DNA of 64,000 nt from Piscinibacter sp. (GCA_017983795.1 JAGOAS010000008.1:62001-126000); one strand, 5' to 3'; positions 26,893 to 37,177 are shown, numbered from the stretch's first letter. Notes: a model not told the origin generated them from the sequence alone. Translations and numbers: made by a program.

Positions 26893-26965
26893 CCGTTCGG
26901 GCTGAGCTTGTCGAAGCCCGCCCGAGGTGCTGCGCGGGGCCCTTCGACAAGCTCAGGGCGAACGG
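26893..26965. repeat. Palindromic intergenic repeat, copy 2
   Basis: This 73-bp element begins CCGTTCGGGCTGAGC and ends GCTCAGGGCGAACGG, with inner TTGTCGAAGCCC and GGGCCCTTCGACAA arms. It is the reverse complement of the element at 5470-5543, with only a few differences. It fills the gap between the convergent carbonic anhydrase and mobB genes, ending two bases from the mobB stop, and could fold as a terminator for both. Confidence 0.85.
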
Positions 26966-26967
26966 AG

Positions 26968-27480
26968 TTAGGCCGCCGGCGGCCGCGCGTGGGCGAGCAC
27001 GAAATCGGCCAATGCGGCCGCGTCGTGCAGATCCAGCCAGGGCAGGGTCGGGGGCACCTGCGCGGGCCGCGGCGCATCGGACGCGATGGCGGCGATGCCC
27101 GGCCAGTGCGGCCACAGCATCTCGCGGCCCTGCGAGGGCCGCCACACCTCGAGCTTGGGAAAGTCGCCCTGCTTGAAGCCTTCGATCAGCACCAGGTCGC
27201 AGTGCTGCAGGCGGCCGAGCAGGTAGGGCAGGGGCGGCTCCTCGGCGCCGCGCAGCTCGTGCATCAGCGCCCAGCGCCCCTCGCCGAGCAGCAGCACCTC
27301 CTGGCAGCCGGCTTCGCGCAGGCGGTAGGAATCCTTGCCCGGGCGGTCGACCTCGATGACCTTGTGGCTGTGCTTGACCAGGGAGACCACCCGCCCGCGC
27401 GCGGTCAACAGCGGGATGAGCCGCTCGAGCAGGGTGGTCTTGCCCATGCCGGAATGGCCGGCGATACCGAAGACGTTCAT
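26968..27480 (-). CDS. mobB: Molybdopterin-guanine dinucleotide biosynthesis adaptor MobB
   Basis: This 170-residue P-loop GTPase assists MobA in attaching GMP to molybdopterin, the cofactor NarG needs. The Walker A motif GHSGMGKT is at residues 8-15. HSHKVIEVDRPGKDSYRLREAG and LVLIEGFKQGDFPKLEVWR are characteristic. It is convergent with the nar operon. No mobA is visible in the window. Its placement beside narGHJI fits a supply role for Mo-bis-MGD. Confidence 0.93.
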   Translation of the reverse strand: MNVFGIAGHSGMGKTTLLERLIPLLTARGRVVSLVKHSHKVIEVDRPGKDSYRLREAGCQEVLLLGEGRWALMHELRGAEEPPLPYLLGRLQHCDLVLIEGFKQGDFPKLEVWRPSQGREMLWPHWPGIAAIASDAPRPAQVPPTLPWLDLHDAAALADFVLAHARPPAA

Positions 27481-27522
27481 GGCCCGATTCTCGCCGGGCC
27501 GGCAGGGCGGTTCGCGCGCGGA

Positions 27523-27849
27523 TTACTTCTTGGCCCTCTCCATCGCGTCGCTCTTGGACATCTCGCCCGACTTGACGGCGTCCTTGACTTCCTTCTTCAC
27601 CTCGGCGCGCGTCTTGCCGCCCGACTTGGGCGCCGGCGCGGCGCTCGCCTCGCATTCGCGGCTGGTGCCCTTGCCCTCGGCCTTCACATCGGCGCGGTTC
27701 TTCTCCGACGCCGCCTTGGGCATCTCGGCCTGCTCGGCGCATTCTCCGGCCTTGCCCGCGGGCTTCTTCTTGTCGGCAGCCAGGGCAGCCCCCTGCGCGG
27801 CGAATGCGGCAACGACGGCGGCAACGAGGATCGTGGTCTTGAGTTGCAT
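27523..27849 (-). CDS. Small secreted Lys/Glu-rich protein of unknown function
   Basis: This 108-residue protein has a clear signal peptide (LKTTILVAAVVAAFAAQGAALA) with likely cleavage before ADKKKP. The mature part is highly charged, with two cysteines (GECAEQ, RECEAS) and a helical C-terminus (TRAEVKKEVKDAVKSGEMS). I do not recognise a family. It is 42 bases upstream of mobB on the same strand and divergent from a LysE gene. It could be a periplasmic stress protein, but nothing in the sequence shows this. Confidence 0.75.
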   Translation of the reverse strand: MQLKTTILVAAVVAAFAAQGAALAADKKKPAGKAGECAEQAEMPKAASEKNRADVKAEGKGTSRECEASAAPAPKSGGKTRAEVKKEVKDAVKSGEMSKSDAMERAKK

Positions 27850-27951
27850 GGTGCTTTCTCCTTGTCGAATGGACGCCTGCATTCTGTTGACACCCTGGCC
27901 GGTACCCGTTGAGCACACGCAATCGTTGCGCCGCGGCCCTAGAGTCGGGCC

Positions 27952-28569
27952 ATGGAAACCTGGAGCGTGTTTCTCTCCTCGCTGCTCGTCGGCCTGTCGA
28001 TCGCCGCGCCGGTCGGGCCGATCGGCCTGCTCACCATCCAGCGCAGCCTCGAGCACGGGCCGCGCGCGGGGCTGGCCACCGGCCTGGGCGCGGCGGCGGC
28101 CGATGCGGTGTACGGGGCCATCGGCGCCTACGGCGTGAGCTGGCTCGTGAATGCGCTGGTGGCGGCGCGCATGCCGCTGGCGCTGGCCGGCGGCGCGGTG
28201 CTGCTCTTCATGGCCTGGCAACTGCTGCGCGCGCCGCTGGCCGAGCGCGCCGCGGCCACGGCGCCGGCGCGCGACGGCTGGCACTACTTCGCCGGCACCT
28301 TCGCGCTGACGCTGTCCAACCCGGCGACGATCTTTTCCTTCATTGCCATCTTCGGCGCCATGGCCGGGCGCGGCGCGAGCAGCTCGCCGGCGCTGATGGT
28401 GGCCGGCGTGCTGCTCGGCTCGGCGCTGTGGTGGCTCGCCCTCAGCAGCGCCGTGGGCCGGCTGCGCGAACGCTTCGATGCGCGCTGGCGGCGCCGCGTC
28501 AATCTCGCCAGCGCCGCCGTGCTGGCCGGCTTCGCGCTCTGGCAGTGGTTCTCGCTGCTGGCCGATTGA
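27952..28569 (+). CDS. LysE-family amino-acid exporter
   Basis: This 205-residue inner-membrane protein has about six helices. It has the LysE/RhtB hallmarks LLVGLSIAAPVGPIGLLTIQRSLEHGPRAGLATGLGAAAADAVYG at the N-terminus and NPATIFSFIAIFG in the middle. Members export basic or neutral amino acids. The substrate cannot be inferred. It is divergent from the small secreted protein gene, leaving ~100 bases for both promoters. Confidence 0.88.
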   Translation: METWSVFLSSLLVGLSIAAPVGPIGLLTIQRSLEHGPRAGLATGLGAAAADAVYGAIGAYGVSWLVNALVAARMPLALAGGAVLLFMAWQLLRAPLAERAAATAPARDGWHYFAGTFALTLSNPATIFSFIAIFGAMAGRGASSSPALMVAGVLLGSALWWLALSSAVGRLRERFDARWRRRVNLASAAVLAGFALWQWFSLLAD

Positions 28570-28576
28570 TCCGCGC

Positions 28577-28590
28577 TTGACCGCCGTCAA
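28577..28590. promoter_or_regulatory. FNR-type box upstream of nitronate monooxygenase gene
   Basis: TTGACCGCCGTCAA matches the core TTGA-N6-TCAA of FNR/Anr/Dnr sites. A -10-like CACAGT lies at 28613-28618, exactly 22 bases after the box, which is the spacing of a promoter with FNR centred at -41.5. The predicted transcript would start about 18 bases before the gene. No other promoter is obvious in the short gap after the LysE gene. Confidence 0.6.
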
Positions 28591-28642
28591 CCGCCGCGAG
28601 GGCCGTGCCCACCACAGTCGCGCCCTGGAGGACCGACTGCCC

Positions 28643-29878
28643 ATGCTGCTCAAGACCGACGCCGACGCCATCGACCCGCGCATGCGGCCGTTCTTCGAAC
28701 GCAGCGGCCTGTCGGCGTTGCGCCTGCGCGGCCGTGCGCTGCTGCCCATCGTGCAAGGCGGCATGGGCGTGGGCGTATCGGCGCACAAGCTGGCCGGCAG
28801 CGTGGCCGCGCTGGGCGGCGTCGGCACGATCTCGTCGGTGGACCTGCGCCGCCACCATCCCGACCTGATGGAGCGCACCCAGGGCCTGGCCACGCGCCAG
28901 GGCATGGACGCCGACACCAAGGCGCAGATCGACGCCGCCAACCTCGAGGCCATCGAGCGCGAGATCGTCGCGGCGCGCAAGCTCTCGCAAGGCCGCGGCC
29001 TGCTGGCCATCAACGTGATGCGCGCGGTGGCCGAGTACGCCGCCTCGGTGAAGCGCTCGCTCGAAGCCGGCATCGACGCGGTGGTGGTGGGCGCGGGCCT
29101 GCCGCTGGACCTGCCCGACCTCGCCGCCGAGCACCCCGATGCGCTGCTCGTGCCCATCCTCTCGGATGCGCGCGGCGTGCAGCTGATCGTCAAGAAGTGG
29201 GAGCGCAAGAAGCGCCTGCCCGACGCCATCGTCATCGAGCATCCGCGCCTGGCCGGCGGCCACCTCGGCGCGGCCAAGATCGCCGACCTGAACGACCCGC
29301 GCTTCGATTTCGAGAACGTGCTGCCGCAGTCGCGCGAGTTTCTCAAGAGCGCCGGCATCGAGCGCGAGATTCCGCTCATCGCCGCCGGCGGCATCCGCAG
29401 GTTCGAGGACATCGCCCGGCTGCAGTCGCTCGGCGCCGCCGCGGTGCAGCTCGGCACGCCCTTTGCCGTCACCGAGGAGGGCGACGCCAGCGACGCCTTC
29501 AAGCAGGTGCTGGCCGGCGCGAAGGAAGAGGAGATGGTCGAGTTCACCAGCGTCGCCGGCCTGCCGGCGCGCGCGGTGGCCACGCCCTGGCTGCGCGCCT
29601 ACCTCAAGATCGAGGACAAGCTGCAGGCCGTCACGCACGCCAAGACGCGCTGCACCAAGGCCTTCGACTGCCTGGCTCAATGCGGCCTGCGCGACGGCCT
29701 CAAGGGCTGGGGCCAGTTCTGCATCGACAACCAGCTCGCCGCCGCGCTGCGCGGCGACCTCAAGAAGGGCCTGTTCTTCCGCGGCGCCGGCGCGCTGCCC
29801 TTCGGCGACCAGATCAAGAGCGTGCGCGAGCTGATGGAGCGGTTGCTGCTGCGCGCCGAGGTGGCGCAGCCCGCCTGA
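28643..29878 (+). CDS. Nitronate monooxygenase (2-nitropropane dioxygenase family)
   Basis: This 411-residue FMN-dependent TIM-barrel protein belongs to the family that oxidises nitronates to carbonyl compounds and nitrite; it is also related to FabK. The N-terminal PIVQGGMGVGVSAHKLAGSVAALGGVGTISS binds FMN. GGHLG carries the usual active-site His, and GGIRRFEDIARLQSLGAAAVQLGT is the phosphate-binding part. It is longer than simple family members, with a C-terminal cysteine-containing segment (TKAFDCLAQCGLRDGLKG). The FNR-type box upstream suggests use at low oxygen. The real substrate is unproven. Confidence 0.88.
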   Translation: MLLKTDADAIDPRMRPFFERSGLSALRLRGRALLPIVQGGMGVGVSAHKLAGSVAALGGVGTISSVDLRRHHPDLMERTQGLATRQGMDADTKAQIDAANLEAIEREIVAARKLSQGRGLLAINVMRAVAEYAASVKRSLEAGIDAVVVGAGLPLDLPDLAAEHPDALLVPILSDARGVQLIVKKWERKKRLPDAIVIEHPRLAGGHLGAAKIADLNDPRFDFENVLPQSREFLKSAGIEREIPLIAAGGIRRFEDIARLQSLGAAAVQLGTPFAVTEEGDASDAFKQVLAGAKEEEMVEFTSVAGLPARAVATPWLRAYLKIEDKLQAVTHAKTRCTKAFDCLAQCGLRDGLKGWGQFCIDNQLAAALRGDLKKGLFFRGAGALPFGDQIKSVRELMERLLLRAEVAQPA

Positions 29879-29888
29879 AGGAGAAACC

Positions 29889-30884
29889 GTGGGCGGCTGG
29901 ATGGCGATGCAGCTCGAGGCTGCCGGCCGGCCGCTGCAGCAGGTGTGGCGCGAGCGGCGGCCGCAGCCCGGCCGCGGTGAAGTCGCCATCCGCGTGCTCG
30001 CCTGCGGCGTGTGCCGCACCGACCTGCATCTTGCCGACGGCGACCTGCCGCTGCCCGGCCACCCGGTGGTGCCGGGGCACGAGATCGTCGGCCGCATCGA
30101 GGCGCTGGGCGAAGGCGTCGCGGGCCTGGGCGTCGGCGATCGTGTCGGCGTGCCCTGGCTGGGCTGGACCTGCGGCGAGTGCGAGCCCTGCCGCGCCGGC
30201 CGCGAGAACCTCTGCGAGCACGCGCGCTTCACCGGCTGGCAGATCGCCGGCGGCTACGCCGGCCACGCCGTGGCCGACGCGCGCTACGTATTCCGCCTGC
30301 CCGAGCGCTACGGGGACGAGCAAGCCGCGCCGCTGCTGTGCGCCGGGCTGATCGGCTGGCGCGCCTACACGATGGCGGGCGATGCGAAGCGGCTGGGCCT
30401 GTACGGCTTCGGCGCGGCGGCGCACCTGATCGCGCAGGTGGCGGTGGCGCAGGGCCGCGAGCTGCATGCCTTCACGCGGCCCGGCGATGCCGCGGCGCAG
30501 GCGCTGGCGCGCGAGCTCGGCGCCGCCTGGGCGGGCGGCTCCGACGAAGCGCCGCGCGCGCCGCTCGATGCCGCGCTCATCTTCGCGCCGGTGGGCGCGC
30601 TGGTGCCGGCCGCGCTGCGCGCCGTGCGCCCGGGCGGCACGGTGGTGTGCGCGGGCATCCACATGAGCGACATCCCATCGTTCCCCTACGCCTGGCTGTG
30701 GGGCGAGCGGCGCATCGTCTCGGTGGCCAACCTGACGCGCGCCGACGGCGATGCCTTCATGGCCGTGGCCGCGCAGCTGCCGCTGCGCGTGCACGCCACG
30801 CGCTACGCGCTGGCCGACGCGAACCGCGCGCTCGCCGATCTGCGCGAAGGCCGCGTCTCGGGCGCGGCGGTGCTGGTGCCCTGA
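29889..30884 (+). CDS. Zinc-dependent alcohol dehydrogenase family protein
   Basis: This 331-residue medium-chain dehydrogenase uses zinc and NAD(P). The catalytic zinc region CGVCRTDLH is near residue 40, and the GHE box ([17 protein letters not shown]) follows. The structural zinc site [15 protein letters not shown] has all four cysteines. The Rossmann segment ([19 protein letters not shown]) departs slightly from GxGxxG, as in the AdhA-like cluster. The start is a GTG at 29889, chosen because AAGGAG precedes it at normal spacing; ATG at 29901 is the alternative. It is ten bases after the nitronate monooxygenase gene. Confidence 0.9.
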   Translation: MGGWMAMQLEAAGRPLQQVWRERRPQPGRGEVAIRVLACGVCRTDLHLADGDLPLPGHPVVPGHEIVGRIEALGEGVAGLGVGDRVGVPWLGWTCGECEPCRAGRENLCEHARFTGWQIAGGYAGHAVADARYVFRLPERYGDEQAAPLLCAGLIGWRAYTMAGDAKRLGLYGFGAAAHLIAQVAVAQGRELHAFTRPGDAAAQALARELGAAWAGGSDEAPRAPLDAALIFAPVGALVPAALRAVRPGGTVVCAGIHMSDIPSFPYAWLWGERRIVSVANLTRADGDAFMAVAAQLPLRVHATRYALADANRALADLREGRVSGAAVLVP

Positions 30885-30895
30885 GCGGAGAGTTC

Positions 30896-32134
30896 ATGGC
30901 GGGCGAACGCTGGCAGTTGCGGCGCCTGGTCGAGACGCCGCACCGCCTCGGCTTCTCCGCCGCGGCGCTCGTGCTGATGCTGGCCTCGTGCTGGTGGCTG
31001 GCCTGGATGCTGGCGCGTGCGCTCGGGATCGCCTGGCCTTGGGGCGTGGCGCCCGGCCTCGTGCATGGTCTGCTGTTCGGCTTCGGCTTCATGCCGCTCT
31101 TCTTCGCCGGCTTCCTCTTCACGGCCGGGCCGAAATGGCTGCGCGTGCAGCCGCCGGACGTGCGCGTGCTGCGATTGCCGGTGGCCGTGCAGCTGCTGGG
31201 CTGGCTGCTGTTTCTGCTCGGCGCGCATCTGCAGCCGCTGCTGGCCGTGTTCGGCCTCACGCTGGCGGCGCTCGCGTGGCTTGCGCTGGTGCATCGCTTC
31301 ACGGCGCTGCTGCGGCGCTCGCAGGCGCCGGAGCGCACGCACCTGCGCGCCATCGCGGCGGCGGCGTGGCTGGGCGCTGGCGTGCAGCTCGCCGCGGCCG
31401 CGGCACTCTTCGCCGGCCGCGACGACCTCGTGCGCGCCGCCCTGCAGCTCGGCCTGTGGGGCTTCGTCGCGCCGGTGTTCATGGCCGCGCTGCACCGCAT
31501 GCTGCCGGTGTTCGACGACGAGGTGGCGCCACGCCTCGCGGCGCGCCACCCGCACTGGTTGCTCGCCACGCTGGTGCTGCTGTGCCTGCTGCAATGGCCC
31601 TTCGCGCTCGCCGAGCTGTGGTGGTGGCCGCAGCCGCCGGCCTGGCGCGCGCTGCAGATCGTGCTCGACGGCGCGGCGGCGCTGCTGCTGTTCGGCCTCG
31701 CGGCGCGCTGGCTGCGCCTGCAGGGCGGCGCGCGCCTGCCGCTGATCGTCATGCTGCAGGCCGGCGTGCTGTGGCTGGGCGTGGCCTTCGCGCTGGCCGC
31801 GCTCTCGCAGGCGCTGCAGTGGACGAGCGCCGGCCGGCAGACGCTCGGCCTGGCGTCGCAGCATGCCTTCACGATGGGCTTTCTTGCCACCGTGATGCTG
31901 GCGATGGTCACGCGCGTGGCCAGCGGCCAGGCCGGCCGCTCCATCGCCGCCGACGCGCCCGCCTGGGCGATGTTCCTGGTGCTGCAGCTCGCGGTGCTGC
32001 TGCGCGTGGCGGCCGCGCTGGCCGACGAGGCCCGCCCGCTGCTGGTGGCCGCTGCGCTTGCCTTCGTGCTGGCGCTGCTGCCCTGGGGCCTGCGGCTGCT
32101 CGGCTGGTTCGGCCGCGCCGCGCGCGCCCACTGA
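30896..32134 (+). CDS. nnrS: NnrS family membrane protein
   Basis: This 412-residue protein has about 12 membrane helices and the typical NnrS text [28 protein letters not shown] near the N-terminus. [26 protein letters not shown] lies in the C-terminal half; the histidines and arginine in these motifs are the family's heme/metal-binding candidates. NnrS proteins are found with denitrification genes and protect cells from nitric oxide stress. It overlaps no gene and follows the dehydrogenase by 11 bases. No NO reductase is present in the window. Confidence 0.93.
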   Translation: MAGERWQLRRLVETPHRLGFSAAALVLMLASCWWLAWMLARALGIAWPWGVAPGLVHGLLFGFGFMPLFFAGFLFTAGPKWLRVQPPDVRVLRLPVAVQLLGWLLFLLGAHLQPLLAVFGLTLAALAWLALVHRFTALLRRSQAPERTHLRAIAAAAWLGAGVQLAAAAALFAGRDDLVRAALQLGLWGFVAPVFMAALHRMLPVFDDEVAPRLAARHPHWLLATLVLLCLLQWPFALAELWWWPQPPAWRALQIVLDGAAALLLFGLAARWLRLQGGARLPLIVMLQAGVLWLGVAFALAALSQALQWTSAGRQTLGLASQHAFTMGFLATVMLAMVTRVASGQAGRSIAADAPAWAMFLVLQLAVLLRVAAALADEARPLLVAAALAFVLALLPWGLRLLGWFGRAARAH

Positions 32135-32250
32135 GCCACGTCGATCGGCTTCAAGTTCGGCGCGGCCGCGTCGATACCGCCGATGGAGCTCCGGCCGCCC
32201 GCGTGGCATGGCCGGGCGTCTGCAGACAACAAACGAGAAGAAAGTCACCC

Positions 32251-33909
32251 ATGACCATCGCAGCCATTGCCGACGGCACCCGCGCCGTCGCACCCCAGAC
32301 TTCATCCGACGCCGGCTTCTTCGCCCACCACGGCATCTGGGCGCCGGGCGTGCGCCTGTTCCGCGCGCTGCGCTTCAACGCCAAGGCGGCGATCATCTCG
32401 CTGGCCTTCGTGGCGCCGCTGCTCGGCCTGGTCGGCTGGCAGCTCGCCACGCAGGCCGAGCAGGCCATGCAGTCGCGCCGCGATGCGACACGCCAGCACG
32501 TCGAGATCGCGCACGGCCTCGTGGTCTGGGCGCATGCGCAGGAGGCCGCCGGCAAGCTGGACCGCGAACAGGCCCAGCGTCTGGCCCGCGACGCCATCGC
32601 GGGCTTGCGCTACGAGGGCAGCGAATACTTCTGGATCAACGACATGCAGCCGCGCGTCGTGATGCACCCGATCAAGCCGGAGCTGAACGGCCAGGACGTG
32701 TCCGGCACCAAGGATCCGAACGGCCTGCCCCTGTTCAAGGCCTTCGTCGCCAAGGTGCGCGAGAGCGGCAAGGGCTTCGTCGCCTACCAGTGGCCCAAGC
32801 CGGGCAGCGAGCGGCCGGTCGACAAGATCTCCTACGTGCAGGGCTTCGAGCCCTGGGGCTGGGTGATCGGCTCGGGCATCTACGTGGGCGACGTGCGCGA
32901 AGCCGTGCAGCGCCAGATCGCCGTCGACGCGGCCATCGTGCTCGCCTCGCTGCTGCTGGCGAGCTACCTCTTCCTCAGCTTCTACCGCGTGATGGACGGC
33001 GGCCTGAAGGAGACGCGCCGCCACCTGCGCGCGATGACCTCGGGCGACCTGACGACCTCGCCCTCGCCCTGGGGCCGCGACGAGGCCGCGCAGCTGATGA
33101 TGGAGCTGCGCGCGATGCAGGATTCGCTGCGCACCATGGTGCTGCGCGTGCGCCGCTCCAGCGGCGAGATCGTGCATTCGAGCAGCGAGATCGCCAGCGG
33201 CTCGATGGACCTCTCGGCGCGCACCGAGCAGGCCGCGGCCAACCTGGAGGAATCGGCGGCGTCGATGGAAGAGATCTCCTCGACCGTCAGGCACAGCGCC
33301 GACCACAGCGCCGAGGCCTCGCGCGTGGCCGAGCACAACGCGGCCCTCGCCGGCGAAGGCGGCCGCGTGATGGGCGAGGTGGTGCAGACCATGGGCAGCA
33401 TCCGCGAATCGTCGAACCGCATCGCCGAGATCATCGGCACCATCGACGGCATCGCCTTCCAGACCAACATCCTCGCGCTCAACGCCGCGGTGGAGGCGGC
33501 ACGCGCCGGCGAGCAGGGGCGCGGCTTCGCGGTGGTGGCCGGCGAGGTGCGTACGCTGGCGCAGCGCTCGGCGGCGGCGGCGCGCGAGATCAAGGAGCTC
33601 ATCGGCCGCAGCGTCGGCCAGGTCGAGGCCGGCGCCGGCATCGTGCAGCGCGCGGGCACGGCCATGGAGGAGATCGTCGGCGCCTCGCAGCGCGTCAACC
33701 AGCTGCTCGGCGAGATCGCCAACGGCGCGCGCGAGCAGAGCCTGGGCGTCGCGCAGATCGGCGCCGCGGTGCAGGAGCTCGACCGCATGACGCAGCAGAA
33801 CGCCGCGCTGGTCGAGCAGACCGCCGCCGCCTCGTCGGCGATGAAGGACCAGGCGCAGGCGCTTGCCCACGAAGTCGACCGCTTCCGCCTGCCCGCCGCG
33901 GCGCAGTAA
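32251..33909 (+). CDS. Methyl-accepting chemotaxis protein with single Cache domain
   Basis: This 552-residue chemoreceptor has a first membrane helix near residues 45-65, a periplasmic sCache_2 domain ([40 protein letters not shown]) and a second helix near 230-248. A HAMP region and a long cytoplasmic coiled coil follow, with the signalling tip [37 protein letters not shown]. No C-terminal CheR pentapeptide is seen. sCache_2 domains usually bind small organic acids. It follows nnrS by ~115 bases and may steer cells toward growth conditions for nitrate respiration, which is inference. Confidence 0.93.
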   Translation: MTIAAIADGTRAVAPQTSSDAGFFAHHGIWAPGVRLFRALRFNAKAAIISLAFVAPLLGLVGWQLATQAEQAMQSRRDATRQHVEIAHGLVVWAHAQEAAGKLDREQAQRLARDAIAGLRYEGSEYFWINDMQPRVVMHPIKPELNGQDVSGTKDPNGLPLFKAFVAKVRESGKGFVAYQWPKPGSERPVDKISYVQGFEPWGWVIGSGIYVGDVREAVQRQIAVDAAIVLASLLLASYLFLSFYRVMDGGLKETRRHLRAMTSGDLTTSPSPWGRDEAAQLMMELRAMQDSLRTMVLRVRRSSGEIVHSSSEIASGSMDLSARTEQAAANLEESAASMEEISSTVRHSADHSAEASRVAEHNAALAGEGGRVMGEVVQTMGSIRESSNRIAEIIGTIDGIAFQTNILALNAAVEAARAGEQGRGFAVVAGEVRTLAQRSAAAAREIKELIGRSVGQVEAGAGIVQRAGTAMEEIVGASQRVNQLLGEIANGAREQSLGVAQIGAAVQELDRMTQQNAALVEQTAAASSAMKDQAQALAHEVDRFRLPAAAQ

Positions 33910-33933
33910 TCGGCCTGCCACGAGCAGGGCTTT

Positions 33934-33998
33934 GGCTTGAGTCAAGCCGGGCCGGTTCGGATCGGGCACCATGCGGGCTGTTATTTCATCCAGGTCAA
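33934..33998. promoter_or_regulatory. Candidate anaerobic regulatory sites upstream of nrdJ
   Basis: Two dyads lie in the gap. GGCTTGAGTCAAGCC at 33934-33948 is a perfect palindrome. TTCATCCAGGTCAA at 33985-33998 is a one-mismatch match to TTGA-N6-TCAA. A -10-like TACCGT lies at 34021-34026, 22 bases after the second site, giving a transcript start about 21 bases before nrdJ. The first dyad has the wrong spacing for FNR and may bind another regulator. Confidence 0.4.
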
Positions 33999-34053
33999 GT
34001 GCAGGGCCGGGCCGTGAGGCTACCGTGCGCCCTCGCACCAGGAGACAGCCCCC

Positions 34054-36966
34054 ATGCAAGAAACCCGCAAGAGCGCCGACGCGCCGCACACGCAGCACAA
34101 CCTGCCCGCCCAGCCGATCAGCGAGGAAGTGCTGGTCGAGAAATACGCCAAGGGCGGCGAACGTTCGATCACGGCGGTGCACGCGCGCGTGGCGCGAGCG
34201 CTCGCGCAGGCCGAGCCGGCCGAGCAGCGCAAGCAGTGGGAAGAGCGCTTCGCCGCCGCACTCGATGCCGGCTTCGTGCCGGCCGGGCGCATCCAGTCGG
34301 CCGCCGGCACCGATCTGTCGGCCACGCTGATCAACTGCTTCGTGCAGCCGGTGGGCGATTCGATCGCGCAGGACGACGAAGGCCACCCCGGCATCTACAC
34401 GGCGCTCACCGAAGCCGCCGAGACCATGCGCCGCGGTGGCGGCGTGGGCTACGACTTCTCGCGCATCCGCCCGCGCGGTGCGTGGGTCGGCAGCACGCAG
34501 AGCAGCGCATCGGGCCCGGTGAGCTACATGCGCGTATTCGACCGCAGCTGCGAGACGGTGGAGAGCGCCGGCGCGCGCCGCGGCGCGCAGATGGGCGTGC
34601 TGCGCTGCGACCACCCCGACGTGGAGGAGTTCATCCACGCCAAGGACGAGGGCGACCTCAAGAACTTCAACATCTCGGTGGGCGTGACCGACGCCTTCAT
34701 GGAAGCGGTGCAGGGCGACGCCGAGTTCGAACTGGTGCACCGCGCCGAGCCCGGCATGGCGCAGAAGGCCGCCGGCGCCTACCAGAAGGCCGATGCGGGC
34801 GGCCATGGCCTGTGGGTCTATCGCAAGATCCGCGCACGTGATCTGTGGGACCAGATCATGCGCTCGACCTACGACCACGCCGAGCCGGGCGTGCTCTTCC
34901 TCGACCACATCAACCGCGACAACAACCTGACGTACTGCGAGACCATCGCGAGTACGAACCCCTGCGCCGAACAGCCGCTGCCGCCCTACGGCTGCTGCTG
35001 CCTGGGCTCGATCGACCTGACGCGCTTCGTGCGCGACCCCTTCGAGCCCAACGCCGCATTCGACGACGCGGCCTTCGTCAAGGTCGCCAAGGTGGCGACG
35101 CGCATGCTCGACAACGTGCTCGACGTGACCGTCTGGCCGCTGCCGCAGCAGCAGCAGGAAGCGCGCAACAAGCGCCGCGTGGGCCTGGGCTTCACCGGCC
35201 TGGGCGACGCGCTGGTGATGCTCAACCTGCGCTACGACACGCCCGAGGCGCGCGCGATGGCGCGCCGCATCAGCGAGACGATGCGCGATGCCGCCTATGA
35301 AGCCTCCAGCGAGCTGGCGCGCGAGCGCGGCTCCTTCCCGCTCTTCAATGCCGATCTCTACCTGAGCGGCAACACCTTCGCCTCGCGCCTGCCGCAGGCC
35401 GTGAAGGACCGCATCCGCGCCAACGGCCTGCGCAACTCGCACCTGCTGTCGATCGCGCCCACCGGCACCATCAGCCTGGCCTTCGCCGACAACGCCAGCA
35501 ACGGCATCGAGCCCGCCTTCAGCTGGACCTACACGCGCAAGAAGCGCATGCCCGACGGCAGCTTCAAGGAATACGCGGTCGAGGATCACGCGTGGCGCCT
35601 GTACCGCCACCTCAAGGGCGAGAAGGCGCCGCTCACGGCCGCCTTCGTCACCGCGCTGGAGATGAGCGCGAAGGCGCACGAGGCTATGGTGGCGGCGGTC
35701 GCGCCCTGCATCGACACGGCGATCAGCAAGACCGTCAACGTGCCGGCCGACTACCCCTACGAGGACTTCCAGCACCTCTACCTCGACGCCTGGCAGTCGG
35801 GCCTCAAGGGCCTGGCCACCTACCGGCCGAACGCCGTGCTGGGCTCGGTGCTGAGCGTGGCGCCCACCGCGGCCGCGCCGCTGCAGATCGACGACAAGAA
35901 CCGCCGCCTCGCGCTCGACCGCCTGCCCGCGCCGGTGCTGTCCTCGCTGCGCTGGCCGGGCCGCCCCGAGCTGCCCGGCGGCAACCCGGCCTGGACCTTC
36001 ATGATCAACCACCCCTTCGGCAGCTTCGCGCTGTTCGTGGGGGAACTCGCACCGGAAGGCGGCGGCTCGCCCCAGCCTTTTGAAGTCTGGGTCAACGGTG
36101 CCGAGCAGCCGCGCGGCCTGGGCGCGATGGCCAAGACGCTGTCGATGGACCTGCGCGCCAACGACCCGGCCTGGCTGCAGCTCAAGCTCGATGCGCTGGC
36201 CACGGTGGCCGAGGAGCGCTCCTTCGAGATGGCCTTCCCGCCGCACGGCGAGAAGCGCCTCTTCCCCGGCGTGGTGGCGGCCACCGCAGCGGTGGTGCGC
36301 TGGCGCTGCGAGCAGCTGAAGGCGCTGCCGCGTCTGGGCAGCAAGGCGCCCACGCCGGTGATCGACGCGATGTTCAGCCGCGACGAGCCGCGCACCGGCC
36401 CCTCGGGCACGCTGGCCTGGTCGGTCGACGTGGAGAACCCCGCGACGGGCGAGAACTTCACCCTCACGCTCAAGGAGGTCACGCTGCCCAGCCACGACGG
36501 CGGCACGGTGACGCGGCCCTGCGCGGTCGGCTTCAGCGGCAACTACCCGCGTGCGATGGACGGGCTGGCGCGCATCCTCTCGCTGGACATGCGCGTCATC
36601 GACCCGGCCTGGATCGGCATGAAGCTGCGCAAGCTGCTCAACTACGCCGAGCCGCTCGGCCACTTCATGGCCTTCGTGCCGGGCCTGCCGCACGGCGAGC
36701 GCCGCCAGCAGGTGTGGCCCTCGACGGTGGCGTATCTGGCGCGGCTGATCATCCACCGCTACGCGATGCTGGGCGTGCTCGACGAGCAGGGCTTCCCGCT
36801 GCGCGACATGGGCGTGCTCGAGTCGCCCAAGGCCGGTGGCAACGCGGTGACCACGCCGGCGCTGCAGGCCGGCTCGGTGTGCCCCGAGTGCGGCAACCCG
36901 ACCGTGATCCACAAGGACGGCTGCGACTTCTGCACCGCCTGCGGCTACGTGGGGCAGTGTGGGTGA
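34054..36966 (+). CDS. nrdJ: Adenosylcobalamin-dependent ribonucleotide reductase (class II)
   Basis: This 970-residue enzyme makes deoxyribonucleotides with coenzyme B12, so it works with or without oxygen. The first redox cysteine is in [12 protein letters not shown]. The loop with the radical cysteine and catalytic Asn/Glu is [20 protein letters not shown]. Barrel motifs [12 protein letters not shown] and APTGTISL follow. The C-terminal third carries TSCPD-type repeats and a terminal Cys-rich zinc-binding tail ([28 protein letters not shown], in two parts). GGAGACAG precedes the ATG. It fits the low-oxygen theme of this region. Confidence 0.95.
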   Translation: MQETRKSADAPHTQHNLPAQPISEEVLVEKYAKGGERSITAVHARVARALAQAEPAEQRKQWEERFAAALDAGFVPAGRIQSAAGTDLSATLINCFVQPVGDSIAQDDEGHPGIYTALTEAAETMRRGGGVGYDFSRIRPRGAWVGSTQSSASGPVSYMRVFDRSCETVESAGARRGAQMGVLRCDHPDVEEFIHAKDEGDLKNFNISVGVTDAFMEAVQGDAEFELVHRAEPGMAQKAAGAYQKADAGGHGLWVYRKIRARDLWDQIMRSTYDHAEPGVLFLDHINRDNNLTYCETIASTNPCAEQPLPPYGCCCLGSIDLTRFVRDPFEPNAAFDDAAFVKVAKVATRMLDNVLDVTVWPLPQQQQEARNKRRVGLGFTGLGDALVMLNLRYDTPEARAMARRISETMRDAAYEASSELARERGSFPLFNADLYLSGNTFASRLPQAVKDRIRANGLRNSHLLSIAPTGTISLAFADNASNGIEPAFSWTYTRKKRMPDGSFKEYAVEDHAWRLYRHLKGEKAPLTAAFVTALEMSAKAHEAMVAAVAPCIDTAISKTVNVPADYPYEDFQHLYLDAWQSGLKGLATYRPNAVLGSVLSVAPTAAAPLQIDDKNRRLALDRLPAPVLSSLRWPGRPELPGGNPAWTFMINHPFGSFALFVGELAPEGGGSPQPFEVWVNGAEQPRGLGAMAKTLSMDLRANDPAWLQLKLDALATVAEERSFEMAFPPHGEKRLFPGVVAATAAVVRWRCEQLKALPRLGSKAPTPVIDAMFSRDEPRTGPSGTLAWSVDVENPATGENFTLTLKEVTLPSHDGGTVTRPCAVGFSGNYPRAMDGLARILSLDMRVIDPAWIGMKLRKLLNYAEPLGHFMAFVPGLPHGERRQQVWPSTVAYLARLIIHRYAMLGVLDEQGFPLRDMGVLESPKAGGNAVTTPALQAGSVCPECGNPTVIHKDGCDFCTACGYVGQCG

Positions 36967-37177
36967 GGCCGGACGTGGATCAGTGCCTGCGCACTGATCC
37001 ACGCCTGCCGAACCGCCCGAGCTCTGCGAGGGCGTGGAGGAGCAGCGCGCGCCCCCGCCCCCTTCTGAACCTTGCAACGCTGCGTTCAACCCGTGGGGGC
37101 TTAGTCCTCGGGCCTGAGCCCCCACCATAGCGCTCATGCGGGCAGCCATCGCTGCCGCTACACGACAGGAGCGCATC
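36967..37177. terminator. Two strong hairpins between nrdJ and pirin gene
   Basis: The 211-base gap has no gene. A 13-bp perfect stem (36974-36986 with 36991-37003, CGTGGATCAGTGC around a CTGC loop) lies eight bases after the nrdJ stop. A second 12-bp stem with one G-T pair lies at 37093-37104 and 37114-37125 (GTGGGGGCTTAG / CTGAGCCCCCAC). Neither has a T-tract. The first probably ends or protects the nrdJ message; the second sits ~50 bases before the pirin start and could be regulatory. Confidence 0.55.

Noticed and set aside
33934..33948. GGCTTGAGTCAAGCC as an FNR site
   Set aside because: The TTGA and TCAA halves are separated by one base, not six, so an FNR dimer would not fit; kept only as an unidentified dyad.
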